Assembly: GCA_949287105.1 (NCBI GenBank)
Contig: CASEFE010000035.1
Location: forward strand, 1 to 34,189
Source of the DNA: an uncultured Bacillota bacterium
Lineage (GTDB): Bacteria; Bacillota; Clostridia; Christensenellales; Borkfalkiaceae
Reading direction: 5' to 3'
DNA length: 34,189 bases
Shown: positions 1 to 7,964 of the stretch, piece by piece
How positions within the stretch are numbered: position 1 is the stretch's first letter
Layout: every line of letters starts with the position of its first letter
Translations under genes and position numbers: made by a program
Notes under the pieces: model-generated
The model's database searches: none
Told to the model about the DNA's origin: nothing
What the model saw: only the letters and a program-made list of their open reading frames with translations

Positions 1-1
1 A

Positions 2-2254
2 TTGAATCTGGATGAAGAACATGCAATTTTTCCGGACAATGCGCCTTGTTTTATGTCTATCGGCGCAGCCTTATACGCGAAGAATGCAAAAGCGGCTCCG
101 TTGTCGGAGATAGTTGAGCGTATTGCGTCGGTCAAAGCGAGTGATGAGATTGCAACGGGCACCCCGTTGTTTTCTGATCGGCAGGAATATGACGAATTTG
201 TTTCGCGCCATAAAGCGAGTGATCTTGCGTTTGCAGACATCAAAACCTATACAGGGGACGCATATTTGGGCATAGACAGCGGTTCGACCACAACCAAGCT
301 GGTATTGATCACGCCGGACTGTAAGTTGTTGTATGAACATTATCAATCGAACAACGGTCAGCCGTTGGATATCGTATTGGAACGTATGCGCGAAATATAC
401 GCATTGACTGACGGTCGTGTCCGCATTGCGGGGTGTGCGGTAACGGGATACGGCGAAGATATGTTGAAAGCCGCGTTGAAGGCTGATTTCGGGATCGTGG
501 AAACGGTGGCGCATTTCAAGGCGGCGATGTATTTCAATCCGAAAGTGGATTTTATCATCGATATAGGCGGGCAGGACATTAAATGTTTCAAAATTAAAAA
601 CGGCGCCATTGACTCGATCATGCTCAACGAGGCGTGTTCTTCGGGTTGCGGGTCGTTTATACAGACGTTTGCTCGTGCGATGGGGATGGAAGTGGATGAA
701 TTTTCGAAGCTGGGACTGTTTGCGAAGCATCCGGTTGAATTGGGGAGCCGATGCACGGTATTTATGAACAGTTCCGTCAAACAGGCGCAAAAAGAAGGCG
801 CGAGCGTCGAAGATATTTCCGCTGGTCTTTCTTCGTCTATTGTGAAAAATGCGATCTATAAGGTGATCCGTGCAAAAACACCGGATGAACTGGGTGAAAA
901 TATATTGGTGCAGGGCGGTACATTTTTAAACGATGCGGTATTAAGGTCGTTTGAGTTGGAGACGGGAAAGAAAGTTGTGCGCCCTGGAATTGCAGGCCTC
1001 ATGGGGGCATTCGGGGCTGCTTTGTATGCAAAGGAAAATATCGGGGAAAAAAGCGAGGTAATTACCGCAGCCGAACTTCAAAACTTTACATATACGAGCA
1101 AAAGCCATCTTTGCAAGGGATGTACATCGCATTGCAACGTGAACGTGATCGGTTTTTCTGACGGTCGGAAATTTATTTCGGGCAATAAATGCGAGAAAGG
1201 GGCCGGGCTGAAACCGCACGCGGAAGAGCTGGATATGTATAACTATAAGTACGACCGTCTTTTGCAGTGTGTTTCCGGAACAAAAGGCGGGAAAGGAAAG
1301 GTAGGAATACCGCTTGCGTTAGGATTTTATGAACAGCTACCGCTTTGGGCAGGCTTTTTTGAAAGTTGCGGATTTGAAGTTGTGCTCAGCGAAAAGTCTT
1401 CGCGCGGCCTTTATTTCAAGGGGCAGCACACGGTTGCATCCGATACCGCCTGTTATCCGGCAAAATTGACGCATGGGCATATCGAGAGCCTTTTGGATGC
1501 AGGAGTTGATTTTATATTTTTCCCGTGCGAAAGTTACAATCTGGACGAGCATGACTCGATCAATCATTATAATTGCCCGATCGTAGCATATTATCCCGAA
1601 TTGCTGAAAGCGAATAATGAGCGTTTGACCGATCAGAATTTTGTAATGCCGTATATCGATCTGAACGATGAAAAGAGTACGGTTCAGGCATTGAAGAAAG
1701 CTTTGTCGAAATATAAGCTTACGTCGGCACGCATTCGGAAGGGGCTGAAAGAGGGATTTGCACGTTTAGAGTCTTATTATTCGGATGTTCAGAAAAAGGG
1801 CGAAGAAATTCTGGCGGATGCGAAAAAACAGGGCAAACATGTCATTGTTCTGGCAGGCAGGCCTTATCATATTGATCCGGAAATCAATCATGGGATCGGA
1901 AAGTTGCTCACTTCTTTGGGCGTTGCGGTGCTTTCGGAAGACAGTATATTTAACAAAGGGAAAAAAGTACTTGTAAACGTACTTAATCAATGGACGTATC
2001 ATGCGCGTCTGTACCGTGCGGCAGAATATGTTACACGGCAGAAAGATACCGATCTGGTGCAGCTTGTATCGTTCGGTTGCGGTATTGACGCTATCACGAC
2101 GGATGAAGTCCGCACGATTTTAGAAAAGAACGGCAAGTTATATACGCAGATCAAGATCGATGAGATCAATAACCTCGGCGTTGTAAAGATTCGTTTAAGG
2201 AGCATGCTTGCCGCCGTGACTGAACAAAAGAGGCGTTTGAATGAAGAAAAATAA
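2..2254 (+). CDS. Acyl-CoA dehydratase activase (BcrA/BadF/HgdC type) with DUF2229 region, 5' truncated
   Basis: This is an ATPase of the 2-hydroxyacyl-CoA dehydratase activator family, which uses ATP to drive an electron from a [4Fe-4S] cluster into a partner enzyme. The gene enters from the left edge, so the TTG at position 2 is not an argued start; the first ~85 residues look like the tail of a preceding activase domain. Numbering from position 2, an ASKHA ATPase fold begins at the GIDSGSTTTK phosphate loop (~90-99). It continues with DIGGQD (187-192), and with cluster-ligand candidates Cys212 or Cys216 and Cys251 in SRCTVF, as in HgdC. After VQGGTF comes a Cys-rich stretch (LCKGC...HCN), then a DUF2229-like region from about residue 430 (GIPLALGFYEQLPLW, DTACYPAKLTHGH, FFPCESY). 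Related proteins usually fuse this to the domain encoded by the next gene. Family is confident; the physiological substrate is unknown. Confidence 0.88.
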   Translation: MNLDEEHAIFPDNAPCFMSIGAALYAKNAKAAPLSEIVERIASVKASDEIATGTPLFSDRQEYDEFVSRHKASDLAFADIKTYTGDAYLGIDSGSTTTKLVLITPDCKLLYEHYQSNNGQPLDIVLERMREIYALTDGRVRIAGCAVTGYGEDMLKAALKADFGIVETVAHFKAAMYFNPKVDFIIDIGGQDIKCFKIKNGAIDSIMLNEACSSGCGSFIQTFARAMGMEVDEFSKLGLFAKHPVELGSRCTVFMNSSVKQAQKEGASVEDISAGLSSSIVKNAIYKVIRAKTPDELGENILVQGGTFLNDAVLRSFELETGKKVVRPGIAGLMGAFGAALYAKENIGEKSEVITAAELQNFTYTSKSHLCKGCTSHCNVNVIGFSDGRKFISGNKCEKGAGLKPHAEELDMYNYKYDRLLQCVSGTKGGKGKVGIPLALGFYEQLPLWAGFFESCGFEVVLSEKSSRGLYFKGQHTVASDTACYPAKLTHGHIESLLDAGVDFIFFPCESYNLDEHDSINHYNCPIVAYYPELLKANNERLTDQNFVMPYIDLNDEKSTVQALKKALSKYKLTSARIRKGLKEGFARLESYYSDVQKKGEEILADAKKQGKHVIVLAGRPYHIDPEINHGIGKLLTSLGVAVLSEDSIFNKGKKVLVNVLNQWTYHARLYRAAEYVTRQKDTDLVQLVSFGCGIDAITTDEVRTILEKNGKLYTQIKIDEINNLGVVKIRLRSMLAAVTEQKRRLNEEK

Positions 2255-3542
2255 GAAAAATACAGAAAGTATACGCGGAGACGTTGCCGATTTTCGTGAA
2301 AATTACCCGAAATTCTCTCCGGAAATGAAGTATACTCATAAAATACTGATACCGGATATGCTGCCGGTTCATTTCAGTATCATTGTGGAAATTTTACGCA
2401 AAGAAGGTTGGGACATCGAATTATTGCGCAATGATTCCAGAGCGGTGATCGATGAAGGGCTCAAACACGTACACAACGATACATGTTTTCCGGCGCTTTG
2501 TGTAACAGGCCAGTTTATTGATGCACTTAAAAGCGGAAAATACGATGTAGAGCATACGGCGCTGATGATCTCGCAATCCGGCGGCGGATGCAGAGCGTCC
2601 AATTACATTCCCTTGATACGGAAGGCGATCAGTGCGGAATTTCCCAAAGTGCCGGTTATTTCTTTGAATTTTTCTGGGCTGGAGAAGGACAGCGGATTTC
2701 CTTTGTCTTTGCGTACACTATTAAAATTGTCGTTTGCTATTTTTTACGGGGATACACTCATGTCGCTGTACAATCAGTGCAAGCCGTATGAAAGAGAATC
2801 GGGGGCCAGCGAGAGTGCGCGGGAAGAATGCCTTCATGCTATTTTGAAAGCCTTTGAAACGGGGCGCTATGCAAAATACAAGAAAGTAATCAGCAAAGTA
2901 TTGGAGCGCTTCTCGAAGGTGGAACGGAGCAAAGAAGAGAAAGTCAAGGTCGGAATTGTCGGGGAAATTTATGTAAAATATTCGCCGCTCGGAAATTCAC
3001 ATTTGGAAGAATTTTTGTTATCGGAAGGGTGTGAACCGGTTGTTCCGGCGTTGATGGATTTTATTATGTATTGCGCCGTCAACAATGTGAACGATGCAAA
3101 GCTTTACAACAAGCGCAGCAAAACGACGCCGTTGTTTGCTCTTGCGTACAGATATCTTCTGCACGTTCAGCGTAAAATTATAAAGCTCACAAAGAGGTAC
3201 GGTTTCGAACCGTTGCACGATTTTGAGCATTTACGCAGATGTGCCGATAAGGTAATCAATCAAGGTGTTAAGATGGGAGAAGGCTGGTTGATTCCGGCAG
3301 AGATGGCAGCGCTTGCGGAAACGGGTACCGACAATATTGTATGCGCTCAGCCCTTTGGCTGTTTGCCCAATCATATCGCGGGAAAAGGTACGATACGCAC
3401 TTTGAAAGAGATGTACGAGAATGAAAATATTGTGGCGGTGGATTACGATCCTTCGGCGACCAAAGTTAATCAGGAAAATCGTATCAAACTGATGCTTGCA
3501 ACCGCAAGAGAAAATCTCGGGCAGATGAAAAAGAAGCACTAA
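2241..3542 (+). CDS. 2-hydroxyacyl-CoA dehydratase-like subunit (HGD-D/DUF2229-type partner of the activase)
   Basis: This 433-aa protein corresponds to the C-terminal part of the large activase-dehydratase proteins of Clostridia and probably carries the iron-sulfur cluster reduced by the activase. Cysteine motifs that could bind a cluster are visible: NDTCFPALCVTGQ, QSGGGCRASNY and CAQPFGCLPNHIAGKG. Those motifs are shared with the benzoyl-CoA reductase/HgdB/double-cubane group. The ATG at 2241 overlaps the upstream gene by 14 nt and is preceded by AAAGAGG, so the two genes are translationally coupled. No signal peptide or membrane segment is seen. A strong terminator follows. The lysine/asparagine-rich first 15 residues look like a post-split N-terminus. 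Family is well supported; a genuine dehydratase, a double-cubane reductase and an unknown ATP-driven reductase remain equally possible. Confidence 0.82.
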   Translation: MKKNKKNTESIRGDVADFRENYPKFSPEMKYTHKILIPDMLPVHFSIIVEILRKEGWDIELLRNDSRAVIDEGLKHVHNDTCFPALCVTGQFIDALKSGKYDVEHTALMISQSGGGCRASNYIPLIRKAISAEFPKVPVISLNFSGLEKDSGFPLSLRTLLKLSFAIFYGDTLMSLYNQCKPYERESGASESAREECLHAILKAFETGRYAKYKKVISKVLERFSKVERSKEEKVKVGIVGEIYVKYSPLGNSHLEEFLLSEGCEPVVPALMDFIMYCAVNNVNDAKLYNKRSKTTPLFALAYRYLLHVQRKIIKLTKRYGFEPLHDFEHLRRCADKVINQGVKMGEGWLIPAEMAALAETGTDNIVCAQPFGCLPNHIAGKGTIRTLKEMYENENIVAVDYDPSATKVNQENRIKLMLATARENLGQMKKKH

Positions 3543-3616
3543 ATCATTTTAATATTTTATTGTATCGGCAAATTTATTGGATTTAAAAATGAATATATAA
3601 ACCTTTAAAGGTATAT

Positions 3617-3654
3617 AAAATGCTCGGCTGAACAATTATTCAGCCGAGCATTTT
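3617..3654 (+). terminator. Rho-independent terminator after the activase operon
   Basis: A perfect 16-bp inverted repeat (AAAATGCTCGGCTGAA and its complement) encloses the 6-nt loop CAATTA. The A-rich 5' flank and T-rich 3' flank make it usable on either strand. The rest of 3543-3890 holds only this terminator, some AT-rich sequence and the promoter at 3800. Confidence 0.92.
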
Positions 3655-3799
3655 ATCTCAGGTCGGGGTAAAAGATCCGATTGAATAAAGCAGAACGTAT
3701 CGGAGTTTTGTGTACAAGTGGGGCAAGGGCTTAGATCTGATCAGAAAACAAATTCTGTAAAGATTCAGCAAAACGCTTTATATGTTTTTTGCATGAATA

Positions 3800-3828
3800 T
3801 TGACCGATACTTAAAAATCTGTTATAAT
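3800..3828 (+). promoter_or_regulatory. Sigma-A promoter for the Cdd1-DUF3795 gene
   Basis: TTGACC (3800-3805) and TATAAT (3823-3828) are separated by 17 bp, close to the sigma-A consensus. Transcription should start near 3835, giving a leader of about 55 nt before the ATG at 3891. Confidence 0.85.
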
Positions 3829-3890
3829 TTATTTCATAAATTTTAAGGGTAAATGCTTTTCAAGTATGCTTGTGGGCAAGGAGAAAACAC

Positions 3891-4415
3891 ATGAGTGAGC
3901 TTCGTAAAATTCCGAATGTCGGCAAACAAACGGAACGCGATTTGATTCAAATGGGTTATTCGAGCATTGCTTCTTTAAAAGGGAAGTCTGCACAGCAATT
4001 ATACGATGAGGAATGTGCAATGCGCGGAGAAGCGATTGATCGTTGTCAGTTATACATTTACCGGGCGGTTGAATATTTTGTGAATAGCAAAAATCCGGAT
4101 CTTTCAAAATGTCCGTGGTGGTTTTGGAAAGATGAATTTTTAGAGCCTTCGCCTTGTGGAGCGATATGTGCCGAGTGCGGATTGTTTCCGAAGACTTGTA
4201 AAGGATGCCGCAAGATAAAAGGGAAAGTGTATTGGCTCCAATACGCGGGTGGAGATGTGTGTAAAGTTTACGATTGTTGTGTCAATCAGAAGGGGCAAAA
4301 AAATTGCGGAAAATGCGAACATTTACCGTGCGAACGATTTACCAAAGATCCTACGGTTACGGATGAACAGAATGAGGCAAACCTGAAAAGGATGCTGGAA
4401 CATTTGAAAGGATAA
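3891..4415 (+). CDS. Cdd1-like helix-hairpin-helix / DUF3795 fusion protein
   Basis: The product is 174 aa. Residues ~1-65 match the small 'pathogenicity locus' Cdd1 family, with a helix-hairpin-helix core (LRKIPNVGKQTERDL) typical of DNA-binding HhH modules. Residues ~85-174 form a cysteine-rich DUF3795-like zinc domain (CGAICAECG, CKGC, CCVNQ, CGKCEHLPC). The ATG at 3891 is chosen because AAGGAG sits at proper spacing upstream; an in-frame TTG at 3870 lacks an SD. It is followed after 12 nt by a methyltransferase gene, so the two are probably co-transcribed from the promoter at 3800. Cellular function is unknown; the domain names are recognised from sequence pattern only. Confidence 0.8.
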   Translation: MSELRKIPNVGKQTERDLIQMGYSSIASLKGKSAQQLYDEECAMRGEAIDRCQLYIYRAVEYFVNSKNPDLSKCPWWFWKDEFLEPSPCGAICAECGLFPKTCKGCRKIKGKVYWLQYAGGDVCKVYDCCVNQKGQKNCGKCEHLPCERFTKDPTVTDEQNEANLKRMLEHLKG

Positions 4416-4427
4416 AGAGAAAGTTTT

Positions 4428-5267
4428 ATGTCAAGGAAAGAGAAAAACAACGATGCGGAGATTGTAAGAGAAAACTATAATAAAAACGCACAATCAGAGT
4501 GGGAGCGGCTGGAAGGTTTTCATTTTGAATTTGAGATTGCAAAGCATTATTTGAAAAAGCATTTGCGGGGAAAAACGGTTCTGGACATCGGAGGAGGGCC
4601 CGGGAGATACAGTGTATGGCTTGCAAAGCAGGGGTACGACGTAACTCTTGTCGATTTGAGTGAAAGCAATGTTGCGCTTGCGAAACAGAAGTTCAAAGAG
4701 TTTGGCGTAAAGGCAAAGGCGTATGTTTGTGACGCTCGGAATTTATCCGACTTAAACCTTGCAACCTTTGACAATGTGCTTCTTATGGGGCCGCTGTATC
4801 ATTTGTCCGATGTGGATGACAGAAAGAAATGTGTTTCGGAAGCAAAAAAGCATCTTGCGCCGGAAGGGGTATTGTTTGCGTCTTTTATTACGCTGACGGC
4901 GGGGTTGAATTTTTATCTTGATACTTGTCCCGAACAGTTATTGCAAGAACCGGCGCTTGATCTTTTCGATCGTATGGAAAGAGATGAATCATGGAGCGGT
5001 ATGGCGTTTACACAGGCGACGTTTATCAACAGTCTGGAGGTTTTGCCGTTTTTTGAGCAGCTCGGCTTTGAAAAAATTGCTCTTTTGGGGCAGGAAGGGC
5101 TGACGGGGCCGCGCCTGACAAAAATTGAAAACGCAGACGAGGCGGTGCGTAATATGTACCTGGAAATATCGTTGCGGGTGTGTGAAAATCCGCAATATTA
5201 CGCATACAGCGATCATCTATTATATATCGGACGATGCAGAAAAGACAGTAAAGTAACAAAAAGATAA
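4428..5267 (+). CDS. Class I SAM-dependent methyltransferase
   Basis: This is a 279-aa Rossmann-fold methyltransferase. Motif I is DIGGGPG (53-59), followed by an acidic strand end VTLVDLS that should bind the SAM ribose, then CDARNL and a motif-IV-like DNVLLMGPLYHL. The long insertion after residue ~150 (LYLDTCPEQ-type helices and an EGLTGPRL segment) probably forms the substrate lid. The start ATG lies 12 nt after the previous stop, preceded by AAGAGAAAG, a weak purine SD. No membrane segment is present. The pairing with the Cdd1-DUF3795 gene suggests one transcription unit. The methyl acceptor cannot be assigned; small molecules are common acceptors in this subgroup, but that is inference. 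Confidence 0.85.
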   Translation: MSRKEKNNDAEIVRENYNKNAQSEWERLEGFHFEFEIAKHYLKKHLRGKTVLDIGGGPGRYSVWLAKQGYDVTLVDLSESNVALAKQKFKEFGVKAKAYVCDARNLSDLNLATFDNVLLMGPLYHLSDVDDRKKCVSEAKKHLAPEGVLFASFITLTAGLNFYLDTCPEQLLQEPALDLFDRMERDESWSGMAFTQATFINSLEVLPFFEQLGFEKIALLGQEGLTGPRLTKIENADEAVRNMYLEISLRVCENPQYYAYSDHLLYIGRCRKDSKVTKR

Positions 5268-5430
5268 GATCTTTCAATCTTTTGGAAAAGCCTCAAGGAA
5301 ATTGTGCGGATAAAATCAGAAAGGCGCTGATATAAAAATGTTGCCGAGCAAACATTGAAAAAACAGACAATCAAAGCCAAGAATTTTATTTGTACGGAAT
5401 TTTTTTGAAAATCCGAGCATACGATAGCGT

Positions 5431-6114
5431 ATGTATGTGCTTAGAAAGAGTGTATTATTAGCGGGTACGATCGTATTTGTATCGGTATTTATGTTATGTT
5501 TAGGATTATCTTCGCTTTCGGCGGCGAAGGCATCTTCGCCTACGCCCTTTACGATTGTTCTGGATGCAGGTCATGGCGGCGTAGATCCGGGAGTACTCGG
5601 TGTCAATACAGGAACGAAAGAAAGTGACATAAATCTGGCGATCGTGAAAATTCTTCGCGAATATTTTTCGGATGCCGGATTTCGCGTGGTTTTGACCCGC
5701 AAGAACGAAGGAGGACTGTACGGGTTGCCGACGACGGATTACAAGCGTCGAGACATGCAAAAGAGGCGTGATATTATATTAAAAGCAGCGCCGCAAGTGG
5801 TGATTTCGATACATCAGAATAATTTTATAGCGGATCGGAGCCGCCGCGGCGGGCAAGTATTTTTTAAGCCAGGGGATGCGGAAGGCACCGCCCTTGCGGA
5901 AGCAATACAGAGTGAACTCAATGCGTTGGGCGGAAACGATTATTCGTCTTTGCGCGGAGATTATTATATTTTGAATTGTTCGGAGTATCCATCGGTAATT
6001 GTAGAGTGCGGATTTTTGTCCAATGCGGAAGATGAAGCGTTGTTGTTGAACGAAGAATATCGGGAAAGGTTGGCGTATTCGATACTGAAAGGAGTTCTTT
6101 CGTATTTTTCTTAA
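5431..6114 (+). CDS. cwlD: N-acetylmuramoyl-L-alanine amidase, CwlD type
   Basis: This is a zinc amidase (Amidase_3 family, 227 aa, the usual CwlD length) that cleaves the amide between muramic acid and the peptide. In spore formers CwlD works with PdaA to make the muramic-delta-lactam of spore cortex. An N-terminal hydrophobic segment (~7-31) is a signal peptide or membrane anchor. Expected zinc and catalytic residues are present: His48 in LDAGHGG, Glu64 in KESDINL, His128 in SIHQNN and Glu192 in VECGFLSN. The start is uncertain: the ATG at 5431 has no SD and lies inside a small inverted repeat (CATACG-atag-CGTATG, 5418-5433). An in-frame stop just upstream rules out extension, and a GTG at 5437 is the only near alternative. 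A terminator follows, so the gene is probably monocistronic. Confidence 0.85.
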   Translation: MYVLRKSVLLAGTIVFVSVFMLCLGLSSLSAAKASSPTPFTIVLDAGHGGVDPGVLGVNTGTKESDINLAIVKILREYFSDAGFRVVLTRKNEGGLYGLPTTDYKRRDMQKRRDIILKAAPQVVISIHQNNFIADRSRRGGQVFFKPGDAEGTALAEAIQSELNALGGNDYSSLRGDYYILNCSEYPSVIVECGFLSNAEDEALLLNEEYRERLAYSILKGVLSYFS

Positions 6115-6125
6115 CGTGTTCGTAT

Positions 6126-6164
6126 AAGGTTGCCCGGCATAATGCAGGGCGGCCTTATTTTTTG
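6126..6164 (+). terminator. Rho-independent terminator after cwlD
   Basis: AAGGTTGCCC (6126-6135) pairs with GGGCGGCCTT (6147-6156), with two G-U pairs. The stem is followed by ATTTTTTG. It separates cwlD from the mrnC operon. Confidence 0.8.
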
Positions 6165-6227
6165 TAAAAAAACATTGCGGCATTGAAAAGGGAAAAGCGA
6201 TGTAATCTTTCGAGGGGTATTTTTTTA

Positions 6228-6256
6228 TTGAATTTTTCAGCATGTTGTGTTATAAT
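6228..6256 (+). promoter_or_regulatory. Promoter of the mrnC-rlmB-sigH operon (predicted leaderless)
   Basis: TTGAAT (6228-6233), a 17-bp spacer and a perfect TATAAT (6251-6256). Six bases later comes the ATG of mrnC at 6263, where transcription is expected to begin. No SD is present. The same geometry recurs upstream of the genes starting at 23297 (plus) and 33131 (minus). Confidence 0.75.
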
Positions 6257-6262
6257 AGCCGC

Positions 6263-6652
6263 ATGGTCAGATTCAACGAAAAGATGCCGCGAGAAAGAGC
6301 GCGTGCGATGAATGCTGTCGTATTGGCATTTGTCGGCGATGCGGTTTATTCCTTATATATACGGGAAGGGCTCGTGTTTGGGCATGATTACAAAACGGGA
6401 ACATTGCAAAAACTTTCATCGGAGCGGGTTTCGGCGAAAGGGCAGGCAAGTACTATGGAACGAATAGAGGCGAAGCTCACCGAAGAGGAGCGAGAAGTTT
6501 ATTTGCGCGGAAGGAATGCGAAAAAGCCGACAAAAAGTAAAAATGCTTCGGTTGCGGAATACAATATTTCTACGGGATTTGAAGCGGTTATCGGGTATCT
6601 GTATTTGATCGGCGAATACGCGCGGCTGGACGAACTATTGGCAGAGGAGTAA
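6263..6652 (+). CDS. mrnC: Mini-ribonuclease III
   Basis: MrnC is a compact RNase III-like homodimer without a dsRNA-binding domain that processes 23S rRNA ends in Bacillus and relatives. The 129-aa product matches in length. The RNase III signature region is AFVGDAVYSLYIRE, with the catalytic Asp in GDA, and the second acidic patch is GFEAVIGYLYL. The start at 6263 is preferred over an in-frame ATG at 6242 because the latter lies upstream of the -10 box and would not be transcribed. No SD precedes 6263, so the mRNA is probably leaderless; an internal ATG at 6284 is less likely. rlmB begins 2 nt after the stop. mrnC-rlmB-sigH neighbours are conserved in Bacillota. Confidence 0.88.
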   Translation: MVRFNEKMPRERARAMNAVVLAFVGDAVYSLYIREGLVFGHDYKTGTLQKLSSERVSAKGQASTMERIEAKLTEEEREVYLRGRNAKKPTKSKNASVAEYNISTGFEAVIGYLYLIGEYARLDELLAEE

Positions 6653-6654
6653 AG

Positions 6655-7365
6655 ATGAAAATAGAGGGAAGGAACGCTGTCTTGGAACTTCTCAAGACGG
6701 ATAAGGCATTGGATAAACTTCTCATGCAGAAGGGAGCGGAAGGCAGTTGCGGGCGTATTTATGCTCTTGCGCGGGAAAAGAATGTACGCGTTCAGTTTGT
6801 AGATCCGAAAGCGATGGATCGGGAGAGTGAAAGCGGGCGTCATCAAGGGGTCATCGCTTATGTATCGGAGTATGAATATGCTTCGCTGGAAGAGGTTGTA
6901 GCCGAAAAGGGTGCATCTCGTTTTGTGATCGTATGCGACGGTGTGGAAGATGTACACAATCTCGGAAGCATACTTCGTGTGGCGGAATGCGCGGGGGCGG
7001 ACGGAGTGATCATACCTAAAAATAAGAATGCGCAAGTGACGGGAGCGGTTGTCCGCATTTCCGAAGGGGCGGCGAACCATGTGAAAGTGGCTCGGGTTTC
7101 CGGGATAAATTATGCAATAGAAAAGCTGAAAGAGCACGGGTTTTGGGTATACGGGCTGGAAGCGGACGGCGAAGATATATATTCGAGCGATCTTACGGGC
7201 GATATAGCTCTTGTAGTCGGCGGAGAAGATCGGGGAATCGGTATGCTTACGCGGAAAAAGTGCGATAAAATCATTTCATTGCCTTTATTGGGGCAGGTCA
7301 ATTCGCTGAATGCGTCGGTAGCACTGGGGATTGCGGCGTATGAGGCGGTACGGCAGAGAAGGTGA
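6655..7365 (+). CDS. rlmB: 23S rRNA 2'-O-ribose methyltransferase of the TrmH/RlmB family
   Basis: This is a SPOUT-class methyltransferase, 236 aa, that would methylate the 2'-OH of a guanosine in 23S rRNA (G2251 in E. coli numbering). An N-terminal substrate-binding domain (EGRNAVLELL...) covers ~1-75. The catalytic knot follows, with the three family motifs: motif 1 in DGVEDVHNLGSILRVAECAGADG (Asn and Arg visible), motif 2 in LVVGGEDRGIG, and motif 3 in ISLPLLGQVNSLNASVA. The SD GAGGAG overlaps the mrnC stop and the ATG is 2 nt downstream. The gene overlaps sigH by 4 nt (GTGA). Co-transcribed with mrnC and sigH. Confidence 0.92.
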   Translation: MKIEGRNAVLELLKTDKALDKLLMQKGAEGSCGRIYALAREKNVRVQFVDPKAMDRESESGRHQGVIAYVSEYEYASLEEVVAEKGASRFVIVCDGVEDVHNLGSILRVAECAGADGVIIPKNKNAQVTGAVVRISEGAANHVKVARVSGINYAIEKLKEHGFWVYGLEADGEDIYSSDLTGDIALVVGGEDRGIGMLTRKKCDKIISLPLLGQVNSLNASVALGIAAYEAVRQRR

Positions 7366-7964
7366 ATATATTGGAAACATTTGCGTCTCGTACAGATGAA
7401 GAAATTGCGGCGGCAGCGCAAGCTGGCGACAAAGATGCCGTGCAATACCTTTTGGAAAAATATAAAAATGCTGCACGCGGAACGGCACGCTGTTATTTTT
7501 TGGAAGGCGGTGACGCGGAAGATCTTGTGCAGGAAGGCATGATCGGCCTGTATGGAGCGATTACGGATTATCGGGAAGGGGGCGGAAAAACCTTCAAGAA
7601 TTTTGCATATTTTTGCATCGCGCGTCGGATACAAAGTGCCATACGCAGTGCGGCGCGTAAAAAACACTTACCGCTTAAAAACTATATACCTCTTTTGAAT
7701 GCGGACGGGCAAGGTTTGGACGTGGTTGCGTTCGGGGACCCGGAGACGGCTCTGATTTCCGAAGAGGAACGCCAGGAATTTTTTACATTTTTGCGACGTC
7801 GCCTGTCGCCTACGGAACATCGTGCTTTGACGCTTTACATTGAAGGTTTGAGCGTATCGGAGATAGCTGCGCAGGAAGGAAAGAGTGAAAAGAGTGTTGA
7901 AAATGCGGTGCAGAGAGCGAAAAAAAAGGTTGCGGAGTTTACAGGTCAGAAAAAAAAGCGGTGA
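7362..7964 (+). CDS. sigH: RNA polymerase sigma factor of the SigH (Spo0H, sigma-30) type
   Basis: This is a sigma-70 family protein of 200 aa that resembles the transition-state and early sporulation sigma factor of Bacillota. Region 2 is clear (DAEDLVQEGMIGLYGAI, then FKNFAYFCIARRIQSAIRSA). It is followed by ARKKHLPLKNYIPL, a segment characteristic of SigH. Region 4 with the helix-turn-helix lies at ~145-190 (LSPTEHRALTLYIEGLSVSEIA...SVENAVQRAKKK). The start is GTG, overlapping the rlmB stop as GTGA, with AGAGAAGG upstream as SD. In Bacillus a NYN-domain gene (yacP/rae1) lies between rlmB and sigH; here it is absent. cwlD nearby also fits a sporulating lineage, although sigma-H-type factors occur in non-sporulating relatives too. 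Confidence 0.88.
   Translation: MNILETFASRTDEEIAAAAQAGDKDAVQYLLEKYKNAARGTARCYFLEGGDAEDLVQEGMIGLYGAITDYREGGGKTFKNFAYFCIARRIQSAIRSAARKKHLPLKNYIPLLNADGQGLDVVAFGDPETALISEEERQEFFTFLRRRLSPTEHRALTLYIEGLSVSEIAAQEGKSEKSVENAVQRAKKKVAEFTGQKKKR

Noticed and set aside
71..790. Long minus-strand ORF opposite the activase gene
   Set aside because: It is a shadow of a well-conserved coding frame, without an SD, promoter or recognisable domain.
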